NCBI GenBank assembly: GCA_013433145.1
Contig: CM024180.1
Coordinates: 5,150,001-5,214,000 of the forward strand
DNA: 64,000 nucleotides
Reading direction: 5' to 3'
Source of the DNA: Ascaris suum
Lineage: Eukaryota > Nematoda > Chromadorea > Rhabditida > Ascarididae
The notes under the pieces were generated by a model that saw only the letters and a program-made list of their open reading frames with translations, did not search any database and was not told where the DNA came from. Shown one piece after another: positions 49,471 through 63,149 of this stretch. Each line of letters opens with the position of its first letter. Position 1 is the first letter of the stretch. The position numbers and the translations under genes are program-made.

Positions 49471-51815
49471 CAATCGAAGCAAAATTTCGCGAAGCAATCA
49501 ACAATTCCACAATTCCATTACTCATATTGCTGCTGTAAAATGCTGAAGAGGTACCACGATGGTCCTTCGAGCAAATTTGTTAGACATTTCCATAAGCCAA
49601 CTTCTTCAAAAATATTATCGAATTCAGAAAATCTACTGAGACAATCCTCATAATTTACCCAGTGGAACATTTGTTTGATCAGTGCATTTGAATTTGGTGA
49701 TCCGATCAGAAAGATGTTTATTTTTCTTTTTTTTTTCTCCATCATGATCGCTAATTTAGAGGTGCGCTCGGTAGGTTACGTTGAAAAAGAAGCCTTGAAA
49801 TTTTACTTGGTGCATGAGTGATATGAAATAAAACGTTCCCCCTGTTGATATTTCTGATTAATTTTTGTATCGCTGATAATAATATGAAAGTTATCATATG
49901 AAGAAAAAAAAATGCATCGTTCAATTTTGGGGTATTTTTAAGGACGAATTTGAGGTGTTAAGGACGAAAATATTATTTCGCGTTAAATATGGACTAATTT
50001 AGTTGTAAATAAATAAAAGTGATTTCATTTAATGACGAATAATTGTATGTAATGCTGTTCTACTGAGTAGTATAGTATATTATATTGATTGTAATTTTTT
50101 TAGCGCCTGAATTTTTTGAAAAGTTTGAAAAATTTGTCGATTTTTTTCGATAATTTTTCCTTTCATTTTGAGTAAAAAATGCCTGATTTTGCATTTTTTT
50201 AAGGTGCATTTTTTCTGTTCTCGCTTTCGTTCTCACATGACCGCATCTTGTAGTCGCCCTTGTGGCCATATGTTTTAGCTCTGAGTCTATTTCATCACCT
50301 ATATTATCCCTTAATTCGTATTGATTTCTAACGTTCTTGTTTATGCGATTATCACATTTATGTGTGTATTACCATTCATGCTATAAAACGTTCGCTTATT
50401 CGATTTTTCACCTTGAAATTGTCCGGAAATCCAATTCTGGAGTCTTTTCTGCAATGTTCGGAGCCAGTTGCTTTTCTTAAGTTGTGGTCAAAAAACAACT
50501 TCTTCCGTCGTCTTCGAGTACACTTTCAACCACTATACATGAATACGGATGTACTAGGCGAAGAAAAAGAAGCTTGTTGCTTTTTGAGATCTAAAGTGAA
50601 AGGGAAACGAGGATTCGAAAGGATTCAAAAGTAAGAAGAACAACTTTTTTATCATCTTTTAGATACATTTTCCACCTTCCTTATTTTTGCCTACTGAAAT
50701 AATTTTTTCTTTCGTTATTTTTTTCTTTTTCGTTATATTATTCGATGATTAGTTCAGTGATGAGATTGGTTGAGTCTAAACTTGAATCTCTTTATGCTAT
50801 GAAAGTTCAAAAATTTTCCTCCACAACAAATGAGTGCTATCATGCAGTTGCGTGTATCAGGAAGAGGATAGAAAGGTCCTAATGCATATCTTCAGCGGTG
50901 TTGAAAATAGCGTTGAATTTTTCACCTCCGAAGAGTTCAACTCTTTTTGAGCAGAAAATTATCTTGAGAGGATCGTCTCTCCCCTTTCATCTCGTATCAT
51001 TTACTACTGCTTTATATGATTTCCAGTAACAAATTTGGTGCTTTGTTGAATATTATTGTCAATAAAAAAAAAGACGTTGTTGCAGCTTTGCATTTGTCAG
51101 ATTGCTTTTCAGTGGTTTCTTCTCTCCACAAATATCGCAAAGCTATTTTCCTTTCAATTTTATTGCTAATCTATAAAAATTGTCAGTATGTTTTCTTTTC
51201 AGAAATTTTTCTTTGAAAAAAAGAGGACGATTTTTAGAGTTTCGTAGAAAATTTTTAAAGGTTTTTTATCACTGTTATTCGCATTGATCATTATATGTGA
51301 TTCATAAAATGATTTGAAAAAATTCTCCAAATAGAGGCAATTTTTTGGATAAATAATGAAAAAGATTATGAATAATGACGATTTTTCCACTTAGTACCTC
51401 AAAGTTAATAACTATTCTTTACCTTAGCATTAACTTCTAATTGGAAGAAGCCAAGAAAGGGATGCATGACATCGGTTTGAATGAGGCGTTGAATAGATAG
51501 AATAGAAATTTGCTTAACGGCACAATTGTTCTAAGTGGGAGTGATTGGTTACAAAACTGTTTGTCCCCTCTTTCTTTTACTCTTTACCTCCTCTTCCCTA
51601 GTCTGCCCTTTCTCTCTTCTGTTCTGCTAGTTTTGAGGTTGTACCATAGATTTTCTACCAATTTCCTTATCGCTCTAGGGCAACATATGCGTCTTTTATC
51701 GCATGAGGTGTTCGGTGATGAGTAATCCATGAATCGCTTTTTTATTACCTATATTTTGCTTATAGGAGGTGCCGTCGATTAGCGTAAGACTATTCACCTC
51801 AACAATTATAGGGTT

Positions 51816-54800
51816 ATGTGGCGAAGTATTGTTGTGGCATTATCGTTATCACTGTTCATTCTACGACTAGATGTAAATGCAGCAACATCATTACATGTGG
51901 TTACGGTCGTAATTGAACATCAAGATGCTCTCGAAAGGCTTCAACGTTCTGCTAATGCACATGAAATTCAACTCAACATTCTTCGTCATGACCAGTTGGC
52001 AAGTTCATCTCATTTGGTTAGTATCTAAGCTTTTTTCGCCTTATTTCAATTTAATTGATCTTATAGGCTGTAGGTAATCAAGGTAACATACAGCATCCAA
52101 AAAATAAACTTTTTTGACCTGAAGGATGAGAAGAGGGGTAGGGTGGACGGAAGATAGCAGTAAGAGGTGGATTGTCGACTTAACAGAACGTTATAGGAAA
52201 TATGTTTCGGTGTTTCTATAGAATCGAATTAAACCATTTGTAATTCGGAAATTTCACTGACCTATTCTACTCAGCTTCTTATGATGTTCGACTCCTTTTT
52301 ATCATGAATACCGGTAAATAGTAATGAGCAAAGCCGCAATAACACTTGATCGTCGCTCATCCATCGAGTGGTGGGATGCCTTTCATATATTATCGTGAGC
52401 CTAGAAATTACCGTCAGTCGGTTTTTCTTCGTATTTGTTGCCTTTCTTTAAGGAGGTCCTAATTGAATCGAGCCTAATAAAATTATCAGTTGATTTCCTT
52501 CGAGTTGGAAACCCTGATGTTTTTTTTTGTCATAATTGCGATAGTTACCTCAGGTCGGGTTTTGAAAAAAACCGTCATTCGGTTCTCGTATCTAAAAATT
52601 TCCCGGTTATCATCTCTAAGGGGCACAATATTGTCGATTATTCGTTAGTCTATAGCAGTGTTTTTTCGTGTAATTATACCGTTTTCACACCTATGATTGT
52701 ACATCACTATACCTGTGAAACTGATTTTTTTAATGATGAGAGTAAGATACCTCGTGAACGCTCTTGCGTATTGTCCCTCCTCTCCTCCCGCCACCTTCCG
52801 GCTATAAACCTCGCTAATAGAGCTGAAAAAAAAAACAAAGAAATTTAAGAAAATTTCATTACCAGGGTGGTGGAGAAAAACTACGAATTTTGAGAGATGG
52901 ATTGGAGATATACAAAGATCGAAGCGATCTCATCCTACTCTATGTTGATGCGTTCGTTCAATTTTTTTTTCGCTTTTGCATGCATTACAACGTTTTCGTT
53001 TTGTTTTGTATATTTACGATGGCATTATTATTGAAATAATTCGGATTTATTTTTGGAACGAATAAAATTCCAAAGGATTTTTATTTTTTGAAATATTTTT
53101 TAATGTTCTGATTTGCTCAATAAATTGCACTATTGGCTTGTAGACCGTAAATAGGCGATGAGTGGGCCATGAATTGTGTTCGTTGCATTTTATTGTGAGT
53201 TAACCAATATTCTGATTGAATTCTATGAAAATAATACTATTATTGTGGTTTTTTATAATATGAGAGTAACACATCTCCTTGACACTTAATTATTGCTCCC
53301 CCCCCCCCCCCCCCCTCCTTCCCGCTCTAGCTGTACGAATGAAATCGAATGAGAACTATCACGTATATACGTAGAAATTAAGTCATCATTGTGTGCAAAA
53401 CGAAGAAAGGTCACATTTTTATGGAATTTAAGGAGATCATAAATAGTAAATCTTAGATGCCTTCCAATAATTTAAGGGCTCATTATAAGAATTTCTAAGA
53501 AGCGCTGATTGGGAATTGGCAATTCACTCATTTGTTGCTCTTCTTATTTAATTGATTCAGATTATTTGCAAATGCATCGTTCAATATGATTATGAGTAAA
53601 ATTCACTAGAAAATTGAAATTAAAAGTTTATTGCAATTTTTTGCAAAATTGAAAGTTTTTGCAAAATTGCAATTGCAATTGCAACTCAGATTATTTGCAA
53701 AAGAAAGTTGAAAGTTTCTCATTTTCTTCAATTTTTCACTTTCGATTCAGCTCGAATTAAAAAAAAAATCGCACATTTTTATGAGCAATATTGCGGTTGA
53801 TGAAAATTTTTTTATACATGAGAACTTTTTCAATAAAAGTTTGAGTTAATTTTTTTCTCGCCTTGTTTCTTTTTTTTCCATTCTCTTCACTTCTCTTCTT
53901 GCAAATGCATCTTTTTATTCGTTGTTCGCATAAACGTTTAACTTAGTCTTTATTGATTTGCATATAATCACTTTGTTATTTTATTATTTATAGTGTAGAT
54001 TTTATGTTCATTTCATTATATTTAAAATATTTCGAAATATCTCTTTATTTATTTCGTTCTAATTTTATACTTTTTCTCATTTAGTTTACTTTATTCGCTC
54101 ATTTATCCAGTTAGTTGTAAGATCAGTATTGATTGTAGTGAATATAAATTTTCACATATTAGTACGGAAATAGAATTGAATTTATTAGACGAGTCGACGA
54201 AATGGAATTGAATAGAAACATTTGAAATGGAAAACGAATGAATATTTCCATGAAATATCTCTCAAATAAATCCTTTTAGTTCAGTAAATCATATTTTTCA
54301 ACCAAACTCATGCTTTCTAGCTATAAGAGAAATGCGTTGTATTAGTAAATGAAATTAAATAAATTCATCTCGTTAGGTTACCCAAAAAAAAAAGAAAAAA
54401 CAAATTAGAAAAAAGAAAAAAAAGGTTAACCAAAAAAGGGTAACCTTTCCTTCTATCTAATTTCTTTCCACTTTCATTATTTTCTCCCGTATGAAAATAT
54501 GAAAAAAAAATGCCGATTAAAAAGAATTAGACCTTCCAATTATGCAAACAATTATTTGTATTCTATTTAAGAAATGCTAATTTTGACGTTATATATCGTC
54601 GTTGCTGTTCTATTTTTCCTTTCAGAAATAAAGCAATAATAAATGGTCGTGAAGAGGAGATACTGAAAAGATTTATGGATTCGTATAGTAATAGTCAAAT
54701 AGTGTTCTCATCAGATAATTATTGCTTTCCGGATGAAGAACTCACACAAAGGTATCCGATTGTTGAAAAAGGCAAAAGGTGTGTGAATATTATTTTTTTT

Positions 54801-57800
54801 TTATAAACACCAAATTAATCTATTTGCAATTTCAGTAATCAATAATAAAATCGCGTTCGATAGTAATTATTAAATTAGACTTTTTTTTTTGAGGGAAATG
54901 AATAATTGTATTTAGGTAAAATTTTGATTTTCAATTTGAGCAGAAGCAAGGGAAAACGGTACTATTAATGAGGATAACTGTACAATTATATAGTCGGAAT
55001 TCATCTATCGGCTCTAATTTTATTTCAAGAAGTACAGAGTGGAAGAGATTTGCCGGTTACTCATAAAAGCCTCGCCATAAGTATGCAATTAAGTTAATTT
55101 TTGATTTCTATTCTAATATATTCGGCTAAAAATTTGCTTTAGTTGTCGTTTTATTGTTAGCACAGATTTTTTTTTGTTCTGTAAATTTTTTTAATAATCG
55201 ATAATTTAGGCAATTTATTTAGAAATTTCAATAAGAGATTTTTTTTCAACTTTTTTTTAAAAATTTGATTTCAAAAAGAAAATAATTCAAATATTATACG
55301 GCAAAAAAAATATTGAATTATTTATTGCTAAGATTCTAAACATTCTTAACGATCCAATGCTATAAAACGACATTTAAACGATCACCACAAAGAAGTTCGA
55401 CCGATGAAAATGAACATCGCCAAACTTTCATTGTTGGATCGATGAGTGGAAACTCATATTGTGTCATCATCGGTGAAATAGGGTGGGGTGGGGAATAAAA
55501 GAGAGCAACAAAGAGATGCGGGAAAGGGAAAAAGAATACGGAAATTCACAGATGATTTTTTTTTTTCGAATTCACTTCACATCTTATTTCTCTTTGTTGA
55601 TTTTATTTCTGATTGTTTCATTGAATATTTTCATTGAATTTTGAGGTTTCTAAATTCGGCCGCTTTTATTGGTTATGCGAATAAAATTTGGGAACTATTG
55701 AATTCACAATCATTGGAGAATATCAACGATGAGCAAATTTTTTATACACATCGCTTTTTGGATGAACGATTAAGGGTTTCGTTTTTTATACATTTTACTT
55801 TTGTTTTATTATTCTTTAATTTTGTATATTCTTTGAAAATACTTTTTTTTCCTGCCAAATTTGGGAGATTTTTTTGAAATATTGTTATTAGGCGATAATC
55901 GGAACATTTTTAATAGTATAACGCAAAAGGGAATTGGCCCCTTCCCTCATTTTGATAGTTCTCTTCTCGCAAGTATTTGCAGTCGATTTTTTTTTTGAAT
56001 ATCATTAAGGAATTTGAACGATCCTTAGTTGACAATCCATGTATGCAATTTTGTGAATATCAAAATGCGTAGGCATTTGATGGGTGTTTTTCTTTTTCAA
56101 TTTCTGCCTTTGAAAGAAAAAAACTCGCCTCTTACAAAAAATAGCCGTATTTTAGTGGAGCGAAAAATGAGGAGAGGGAACGAGTGGAGATGAGAGAGGA
56201 AAATAAACATAAAGATTTTAGTGTTTAATTTCAGTTATATTGCCCTATGGTTGTGATTAATAATAAAGTTACAGAATAGACTTCAAATGGTACTCGATTC
56301 AACATCGCAAATCTTTCATAGTGTGGATGTGAGTAAAGATGAAATAACACTCGACTTCAGCGATAATGGAGATGCATACGTATGCGCTAATTTATATCGA
56401 ATTAATTTGCTCTAATTTAAATATTTCAACGGGCAATTTTTAATTTCAGAAATTTGCATAAATCTCGACTTGTCATAAACGTTCGAATTGCAAAATTCGA
56501 ATATCAAAAATTTTTTGTCAGCTCCGTATAGGATCCTTTTTTTAAAAATTCTTTCTCTTTTGTTGTTGTAAACGTTCAACGAATGCTATGTTAACAGTGA
56601 ACTAGCTGGTTTAAATTATACCATATTTGCAGCGGTATTTCCTTTGTTTTTATCATAAATGTGCTTTGATGTTTAATAGCATACCACTCCTATACAGTAG
56701 AACAGGTGAAGTTTAAACGTTGTGGCATATAAGGCAGCGATGAAAACATTTTAAGCCGTTAACATTAAATGTTATTAGCTTTGTGCATCGTCTGAAAAAT
56801 ATTTCTCCTTTAGGTTTTTTTTTTTCGAATGTAAGCTGTATTTATCGATTAGCTAAAAAGTAATACATTTTCTAAGTATATACGTCTTTGATGAATTTTT
56901 CTTTCGAGTTGAAATGATTTGATTTTAGCAAATTTAATTTCTTCATTAATGAAATTATTAATTTTTTCTTTGCATTTTTCCTTCAAAAACCGTCAATTCG
57001 ATAAAATATTATTGAAAATTATGCAAATTATGCAAAAATTATGAAAATTATGCAAATTTCCTTCTTTCTTTTCAAATTTCAGATCACTAATGTCATTCAT
57101 AAAACACATCCGTTAATTATTCATGGTGATGAATCGAATAAGTTGATGTTGAACTATCTCGGTAATTATATTGGCAAAGCGTGGTCTGCCGATTTTGGAT
57201 GTCGCGATTGTTCCGCTCAGCGAGTCAATTTTTTGAAAGTAATTAATTTATGCAAATTTTTGCAAAATTATATCGTTAGATTTATTATGAATTTATAAGC
57301 AAAAATGTATTTGTGTAAAGTTAATTACTATTATATATTAATTGCCGGTCGCGTAAATACTTGTTTTATATTATACAAGTTTAAAGGTAATTATTATTAC
57401 TGAATAATATTGTTATTTGATTTATATCGTTTACTTGAGTAATTTGTCAATTTATATTGTTTGAGTATACAAATATTTGGGTATAGCTGCCAATATGGGT
57501 TTAAGGCTAGGTATAATTTTTGGGTATTTATGTTGTTTATTTGGATATAAGGATAATTTGAGTAAGTGTTGATATTTTATTTAATTTAAATAGTGTTGAT
57601 TTATTGTTATTCATGTTTATGCCATTTCCAGTTTATTTTCTAATTGCTAAAGAAATAATTTTAGATGCAAATTCTAAGATATATTTCTATTCAGTCATTG
57701 TGTTTGCACATTGCCACTCACATTCAATAGATCGTTTCAGCCATTGTATGTGCAATAAAGCACAGATTTGTCGCTGAATTTATAGCTTCCTAAAAACCGT

Positions 57801-60800
57801 TCTAGCATAGAATGATAGCCTTATTTCTCTGTTTATGTTTTCTAACCATTAGAATTTTCCCAAATTGATTTACCAATCTGATTTGCATATTTATTAAGAC
57901 TTCATCAAGCGATCAATAATTTAATTGTTTGCCTAGAAAATAAATTTACATATTTAGCGAAAGTCAGTTTACCGTTTTGCATCATTTATGATAGGTTTGC
58001 AATAATGAGTCTAAAATTCGAAATACTCGCAATACATCCAGAGAGTGATGAAGTTAACTCTCTATTGATTATTTTGCTATTTCTTTAGTTCTCTCGAATA
58101 CTGTCAGCTGTGTTATCTGATTATAATTGCAACAACTTCCAAATTATCCATGAAATGTCGATTGATAAGAGGATCAATAGTGAGGATGAAGTGCAACTTG
58201 AGCTTGCGCGACATTTTTAATATGCAAATTTTTTTGGAGATAAATCTTTTGTTGATTTAGGATAATGCCGAGCAGGAATGGCCAAAATTGACACTGGCGA
58301 TAATGTTGGCAAAGCCGATACCATTTGTTGAAGAATTTCTTACAAAAGTCGAAAAATTGGAATATCCCGCATCGAAGATCGACCTCTATTTGTATAGTAA
58401 TCAGAAATATAACGAAAGAGAGGTAAGTAATTGTTTAGTGATACTTTTGGCTAACAATCAAACTATATTGGCTGTAAGTGATATTATCGGCTGATAACCA
58501 AGCGGTTTTTGCAAAGTGACAGATTAGAATCCAGTAAGAATAACTTAAGTTCTTTTTAAGGTCATCAGAAACCGTACGAGGTCGACCTCAACATTTTTAT
58601 GAGTTTCTTATCGTTTTTTTTAAAATTTATCATATAGTTCCAAATTAAGCCACAGTTGCTCAATGTTTTCGCATGTTTTTGAGTAACTGATGAATTATTT
58701 TTTAAATACTGATTGGAATTCTATCACCATTAGCCGTTATCTTGTCCAAAATCTTTGAAAATTGAAGCCGCACGATTTTACATAATACTCATATACGGTG
58801 TCATTAGTGATTTAAAAATATCTTTGCTTTATATTGTGTGGTTCTTCCTTCCTTACTCCTTTCCTCCTTCCCTCCCACCCCCCCCCCCTACTCCCTATCT
58901 CCTCCTTAATAACTCAATGGGCTCGTTCGTATGAACTGATGTTGTTTGTATCGGTTCGTTGTTCATGAGTTACCTGTTTGAAAGAGTATATGAATAAACT
59001 GTTCAGGTGAATGAGTTCTTGCGAAGAGTACGAGGAAAATACAGTTGGGTTGAATGGGACAGCGGTGAGGTGGAAATTGGAGAACGTGAAGCTCGTCGAA
59101 CAGCTATGTATGTTGTTGATTTTACTGAGTGCATCGACTTTTTTCAAAAATACACCCCCCCCCCCCCCCATCCATCCCGCGCCTGTTTCCAGTCGCCGAA
59201 TCTCGTTTCGCCCTTCCAATTCTTCGCATGCTAATGCTGTCCCCTCCCCCTATATTTGCGCGTTGACTATGCAAATATAATGCCATCGCACTAGGTTATT
59301 TACCCCTTGTTTGTCGAATGCATGAGCTTGTTGCTTTCTTAGCTAGTGCAGACCCATCAAAAGCGACATACTCTCGAGATGGTCAAACTAATTGAATATG
59401 CAAATCTTTAGTAATTAGTTACGCCAGCAGAAGGATAGACCGAGACAAATAAGTGGATCGTATCGAATTCAATTTTTTAATGCAATTTTACAGTAGTATC
59501 AAATGCGTAAAGTACCATCGAACATATCATTCACCGTGAAGTAATTTTAGCATGAAATTAAATTTCAAATACATATTTCTGAATATCTCTGATATGAATA
59601 ATACAAAATACAAGCATAGTGAATAGCAAATTTAACTAAGAATAAATTATTAATATTATAGAAAATATTATTTGAGTATATTAAGCGATAGAATATTCCT
59701 ATTGGATAGTATCGAAATTAATTATGAGTATTAAGTTGAAATAAATTGATTAAATCCGAGTATAATAGTGCGAGAATTTTTTCATTGTTGTTAATTTTGT
59801 TTTTAAGGCGAATTGAAAAATTGAAAAATATTTTTCATTAATATTTAGGATATTTTTATTTTATTAATTAAATTCTTACAAATTTTATTAAAGATATTTT
59901 TTTAATTGTTGGTTTGATTATATCCTTTCAGTGCCCTAACTCTATTCCTCATTCAAAATCCTTCATCGACGCTTTTGATTATTTCAAATGCGAATCTATG
60001 ATTGTTTTTCGTTAATCAGTAATATAAATGACCAGCTCCAAGTAACTCCAAGTAACACTCCAAGAAACACTATAGCTCCAAGTAACCTGAAAGGTTACTT
60101 GGAGCTATAGTGCTTTTTAAAATTAAAAAACGTTTCATTAAATCTGATTTCTTTCGGAAAGAAAGGTGATACTCAGAGTTTCGTGGTATTTTTTTTTCGG
60201 TATTTGCAGATTATTTATGCATGTGATGTTTCGTATTGCAGCGATGCGGCAATAAAGGCAAACAATGATTTTGTATTTCTTCTCGATGCAAATGTTCATT
60301 TTGTCGATTTGAACGTGATTAGATGGATTATTGAGAGTGCGTTGACGATGAATTTGTAAGTGTTTTCGAGCAAGCATAAGGAAGTTGTTTGAATGGCACG
60401 ATTCGAACCCAATAAGTCTGCAATATCTCTTCAACGTTCAACCAACTGAGCTATGTTGAAGGGGACTTTTGATACAACTATGAGAGTACGATTGCCATTG
60501 TCATTTGATTAGACCACCGATTTTATTTTGGCTTCTGCGAAAGTTGTCTAGTGTTTATACTAACGTAGAGACAAATTTCTTTCCTATTAGCTCTTTATGC
60601 GATTTCGCAAAATTGCTTTGCAAATGCGCACTATGACCCGTATATGCGCATTTGTGTGTTTGCTTGTCTATATGGTAGCTGAAGCTCGAGCATCGTTTTA
60701 CCTGAAGTTACGAAACTAGCCTATGGCAGAGGTCGGCTTTGTATGCCATAGTGCACTTTTATCAGTTAGCATCGAAAGGGCTAATAGGCATTCAGAGGTG

Positions 60801-63149
60801 CAAAAATTTGCATGACTAAATAATGATGAATTTTTCGATTTGTACCCATCAGTCAAAAAAAAATCTTATTTGGAAGATTTGTATGAATGGTCAAATTAAC
60901 TGAGAAATGGAGGTATTGAATCGCATATCTTATATTTGTTGGGTCAATCTTATACGTCATATGAGAGTACGTAAAAGCAGATATGATGTCAGCTTTTCTG
61001 GCACGAGTTTTGCCATTTTTTGTCTATTTTTGAAAAATTGGAAGAAATTACACTAAAATGATCAAATCGAAAAAAATGAAACATTTATTCTGTCAAAGTG
61101 ATCGAAATTTTCTAGTCTTTAAATTGCTTTATATTGTTCTACTCTTGTTATTATCGTCCAAAGCATAAAATGAATGAGATTATTTTATAAGCATAAAGCA
61201 TAAAATCATTATCGTTTTCAGAGGTATTTTAGCACCAATGGTTGGTAAACCAAATAAATTCTTTACCAATTTTTGGGGTGCAATATCACCAAGTGGTTAT
61301 TATCAACGTTCTGAAGATTATACCGAAATAGTCAACTATAAACGTGTTGGTGTATGGAATGTACCTTTTATTTCTTCTGCCATACTTATAAATAAACAAA
61401 AGGTTAGTATTTCTCCTATTGAACTGAGGTTGTTAAAATCTATTATATTCGATTGAAAGTGGGGATATAAAGAGAGTTTAATATTGGGTAGATCTGAACA
61501 GTTTAATATTGGGCAACGATACCAAAAGTAGTAATTTTCGTCGAAGATATCTTAGAGGTTTAATGGAAAGCCATCAAATGCAAGACTTGATTGATGAATC
61601 ATTTATAATAGTCACCAATACTTTTTGATATGATTTTCATAATAGTTATAACACACTCAGTGGAATATGATAGATATGATCATTACGAATGAGTGCAGCA
61701 AGATGTTTGTGCTCACATGATTTTATGTTATAAACGTTGTTTATATTGTTTGTTTTTGGGAATTTCTAGCAATTATTCTGTTAAATTTAACACGGAAATG
61801 TGTTATAACAATTTTTTTGTTTGCTATCTACGGATGAGTGCAATATATAAGCAAATTCTTTGAAATTAAAATATTATGAGAAGTTTACAACGCTAATATT
61901 TACTCGAAGTTTTGATAAAAGAAGCGGAAATTTCATCAACTCATCAAATTTAATATGAATTGCTTGGACTTAAAGAAGCATAATCATCATGAAAGCCTAA
62001 TCACGCTTTAATGAAAGTAAGAAAGTCGATGAAAAAGAACAAAATCGAGTTTATCTAATTTTTAATTTCAATCTTTTCAATGATTACGTTTCGCATTAGC
62101 TGAATAAATTAGATATGTTTGAATGGATCTTTTCTATAGGGATTTCAATATTTCAATTTTCATTTTTCTTTATTAGCTGAGAAATTATGCAAAGAATTAA
62201 TAGAATCGAAATTATTATTGAAAATTTATTCACAATGAATTCGATTTCTTTTATTATTATTAATCAGCGCATAAATTCTATCGTTATTTTCTTTCTTTTA
62301 TTTAAAAATAATAATGTAATATTTCGTTTTTTATTAGCATTTGAGCGAAAAAACAAATCCAGTTGTTTTTTGAAATTTGTTTTTTTTTTTTTTACTAAAA
62401 TTGGCCTAACTATTTGCGGATTTAGATGCGCGAAATTCGAGATGGTTTCTTCTATAATACAGATGTGGATGCTGATTTGAGTTTCTGTCAATTTGCAAGA
62501 GACAACGTGAGTTGCATCGTATTCTCGAAATAATGCCCCATGGGTTTTAATTTTTTTTTTTTGTGGATTTGGAGGATGGAAGCTATTTGATAGAAGGCTT
62601 CAGCTGAGTTATTTATCATCGTTCAGACATTCCATTACAATGGCTTAGTGCTGTGAATTTCTCTTTCAAGAATGTTTATGTATCTCAGGTTATGTTCATT
62701 GCATTGTTAGAACTAAACAAAGGTTAGAGCTTTCAAAATTAGATTACCCTTTATTAGGCAATCAATTACCGTTCATTCTTAATTTCGAGTAAGCAAGTTA
62801 ATTTTAATTATCGGTTAGTGTTAGGCTTTTTTTTTCTTATTTCAACGTTCAATGGTAACTCAGCGACGTGCAATAGAAATAAGCACGCAGTGTCATACGT
62901 TTTAACTTGAGAAAATTCGTCGAACAAATTTCTACGCAAATTCTCTGTCTTCAAAACATCAAAAAAAGGAAGTGCTTTCTTGAAAAAATTGCTGTTTATC
63001 AATTTATTATTGATTGAGTGATTTTTTAGGATCACTTCCTTTACGTTGATAATCAGCGATATTATGGATTTCTTGCTGATAGTGAAACGTTTGATAACGG
63101 TGGAAAGCATCTTCATCCAGAAATGTATCAAATATTCGAAAATCGACAT
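51816..63149 (+). CDS. Second procollagen lysyl hydroxylase paralogue, gene B (3' end beyond window)
   Basis: A tandem paralogue of gene A. The visible exons are 51816-52016, 52866-52951, 54626-54778, 55646-55775, 56275-56379, 57083-57238, 58261-58422, 59007-59107, 60242-60355, 61222-61402, 62426-62506 and 63030-63149 (530 codons, one open frame). Exons 2-11 have exactly the lengths and phases of gene A exons 2-11; exon 12 is two codons longer. The protein opens with a signal peptide (about residues 1-22). The glycosyltransferase site is eroded. The A motif FTDAYD reads YVDANK (D107 becomes K98), and KDDDQ reads INDEQ. HGNGP reads HGDES, and the exon 1 GLGEQWNGGD motif is gone. Structural motifs NFWGAI, WNVPFI, HLHPEMYQIF and GGGEKLRIL are kept, as is the pair of Cys in exon 6. 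No stop or frameshift occurs, so it is not a visible pseudogene. The exons for the Fe/2-oxoglutarate domain (13-16 in gene A) were not found before 64000, so hydroxylase competence cannot be judged. TTATAG four bases before the ATG may accept a spliced leader. Confidence 0.92.
53298..53315. repeat. Poly-C tract, 18 C on plus strand, in PLOD B intron 2
   Basis: The longest G/C homopolymer in the window. It lies in the intron between PLOD B exons 2 and 3. Confidence 0.9.
58878..58888. repeat. Poly-C tract, 11 C on plus strand, in PLOD B intron 7
   Basis: Eleven C flanked by about 80 bases of nearly pure pyrimidine, ending about 120 bases before the exon 8 acceptor. Confidence 0.85.
59155..59169. 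repeat. Poly-C tract, 15 C on plus strand, in PLOD B intron 8
   Basis: Fifteen C beginning 48 bases after the exon 8 donor at 59107. With the tract at 58878, it brackets the 101-base exon 8 on both sides. Confidence 0.9.
60068..60112. repeat. Perfect 21-bp inverted repeat with 3-nt loop, fused to direct repeats
   Basis: Arms 60068-60088 and 60092-60112 are exact reverse complements over 21 bp, with loop GAA. The arm contains CTCCAAGTAAC, and two or three further direct copies of this motif lie immediately upstream (60036-60065). The pattern fits local replication slippage plus a template-switch inversion. It lies in the intron between PLOD B exons 8 and 9. Confidence 0.9.
60385..60460 (-). 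pseudogene. Decayed tRNA-like sequence (tRNA pseudogene or SINE head)
   Basis: The minus strand carries an A-box-like TAGCTCAGTTGGTTGA and a B-box-like GGGTTCGAATC. Spacing from T8 to position 65 is exactly the 58 bases expected of a tRNA. The D stem keeps three of four pairs and the anticodon stem about four of five counting a wobble. The T stem and acceptor stem are largely unpaired, and position 33 is A rather than the universal T. It therefore looks like a decayed tRNA (anticodon position reads GAT) or the tRNA-derived head of a SINE rather than a working gene. It lies in the intron between PLOD B exons 9 and 10, antisense to the host gene. Confidence 0.5.

Larger units (their letters stand above)
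48812..51815. other. Intergenic region between the two PLOD genes
   Basis: About 3.0 kb with no supported gene. It contains the gene A poly(A) signal and a degenerate minisatellite near 49300-49470. Pyrimidine-rich sequence (about 51555-51625) lies just ahead of gene B. A spacing of 3 kb is longer than typical nematode operon gaps, so independent promoters are more likely than an operon. Confidence 0.5.

Noticed and set aside
51816..63149. Idea that PLOD gene B is a pseudogene
   Set aside because: All 12 visible exons keep frame, phase, splice sites and structural motifs; only the glycosyltransferase active-site residues are changed.
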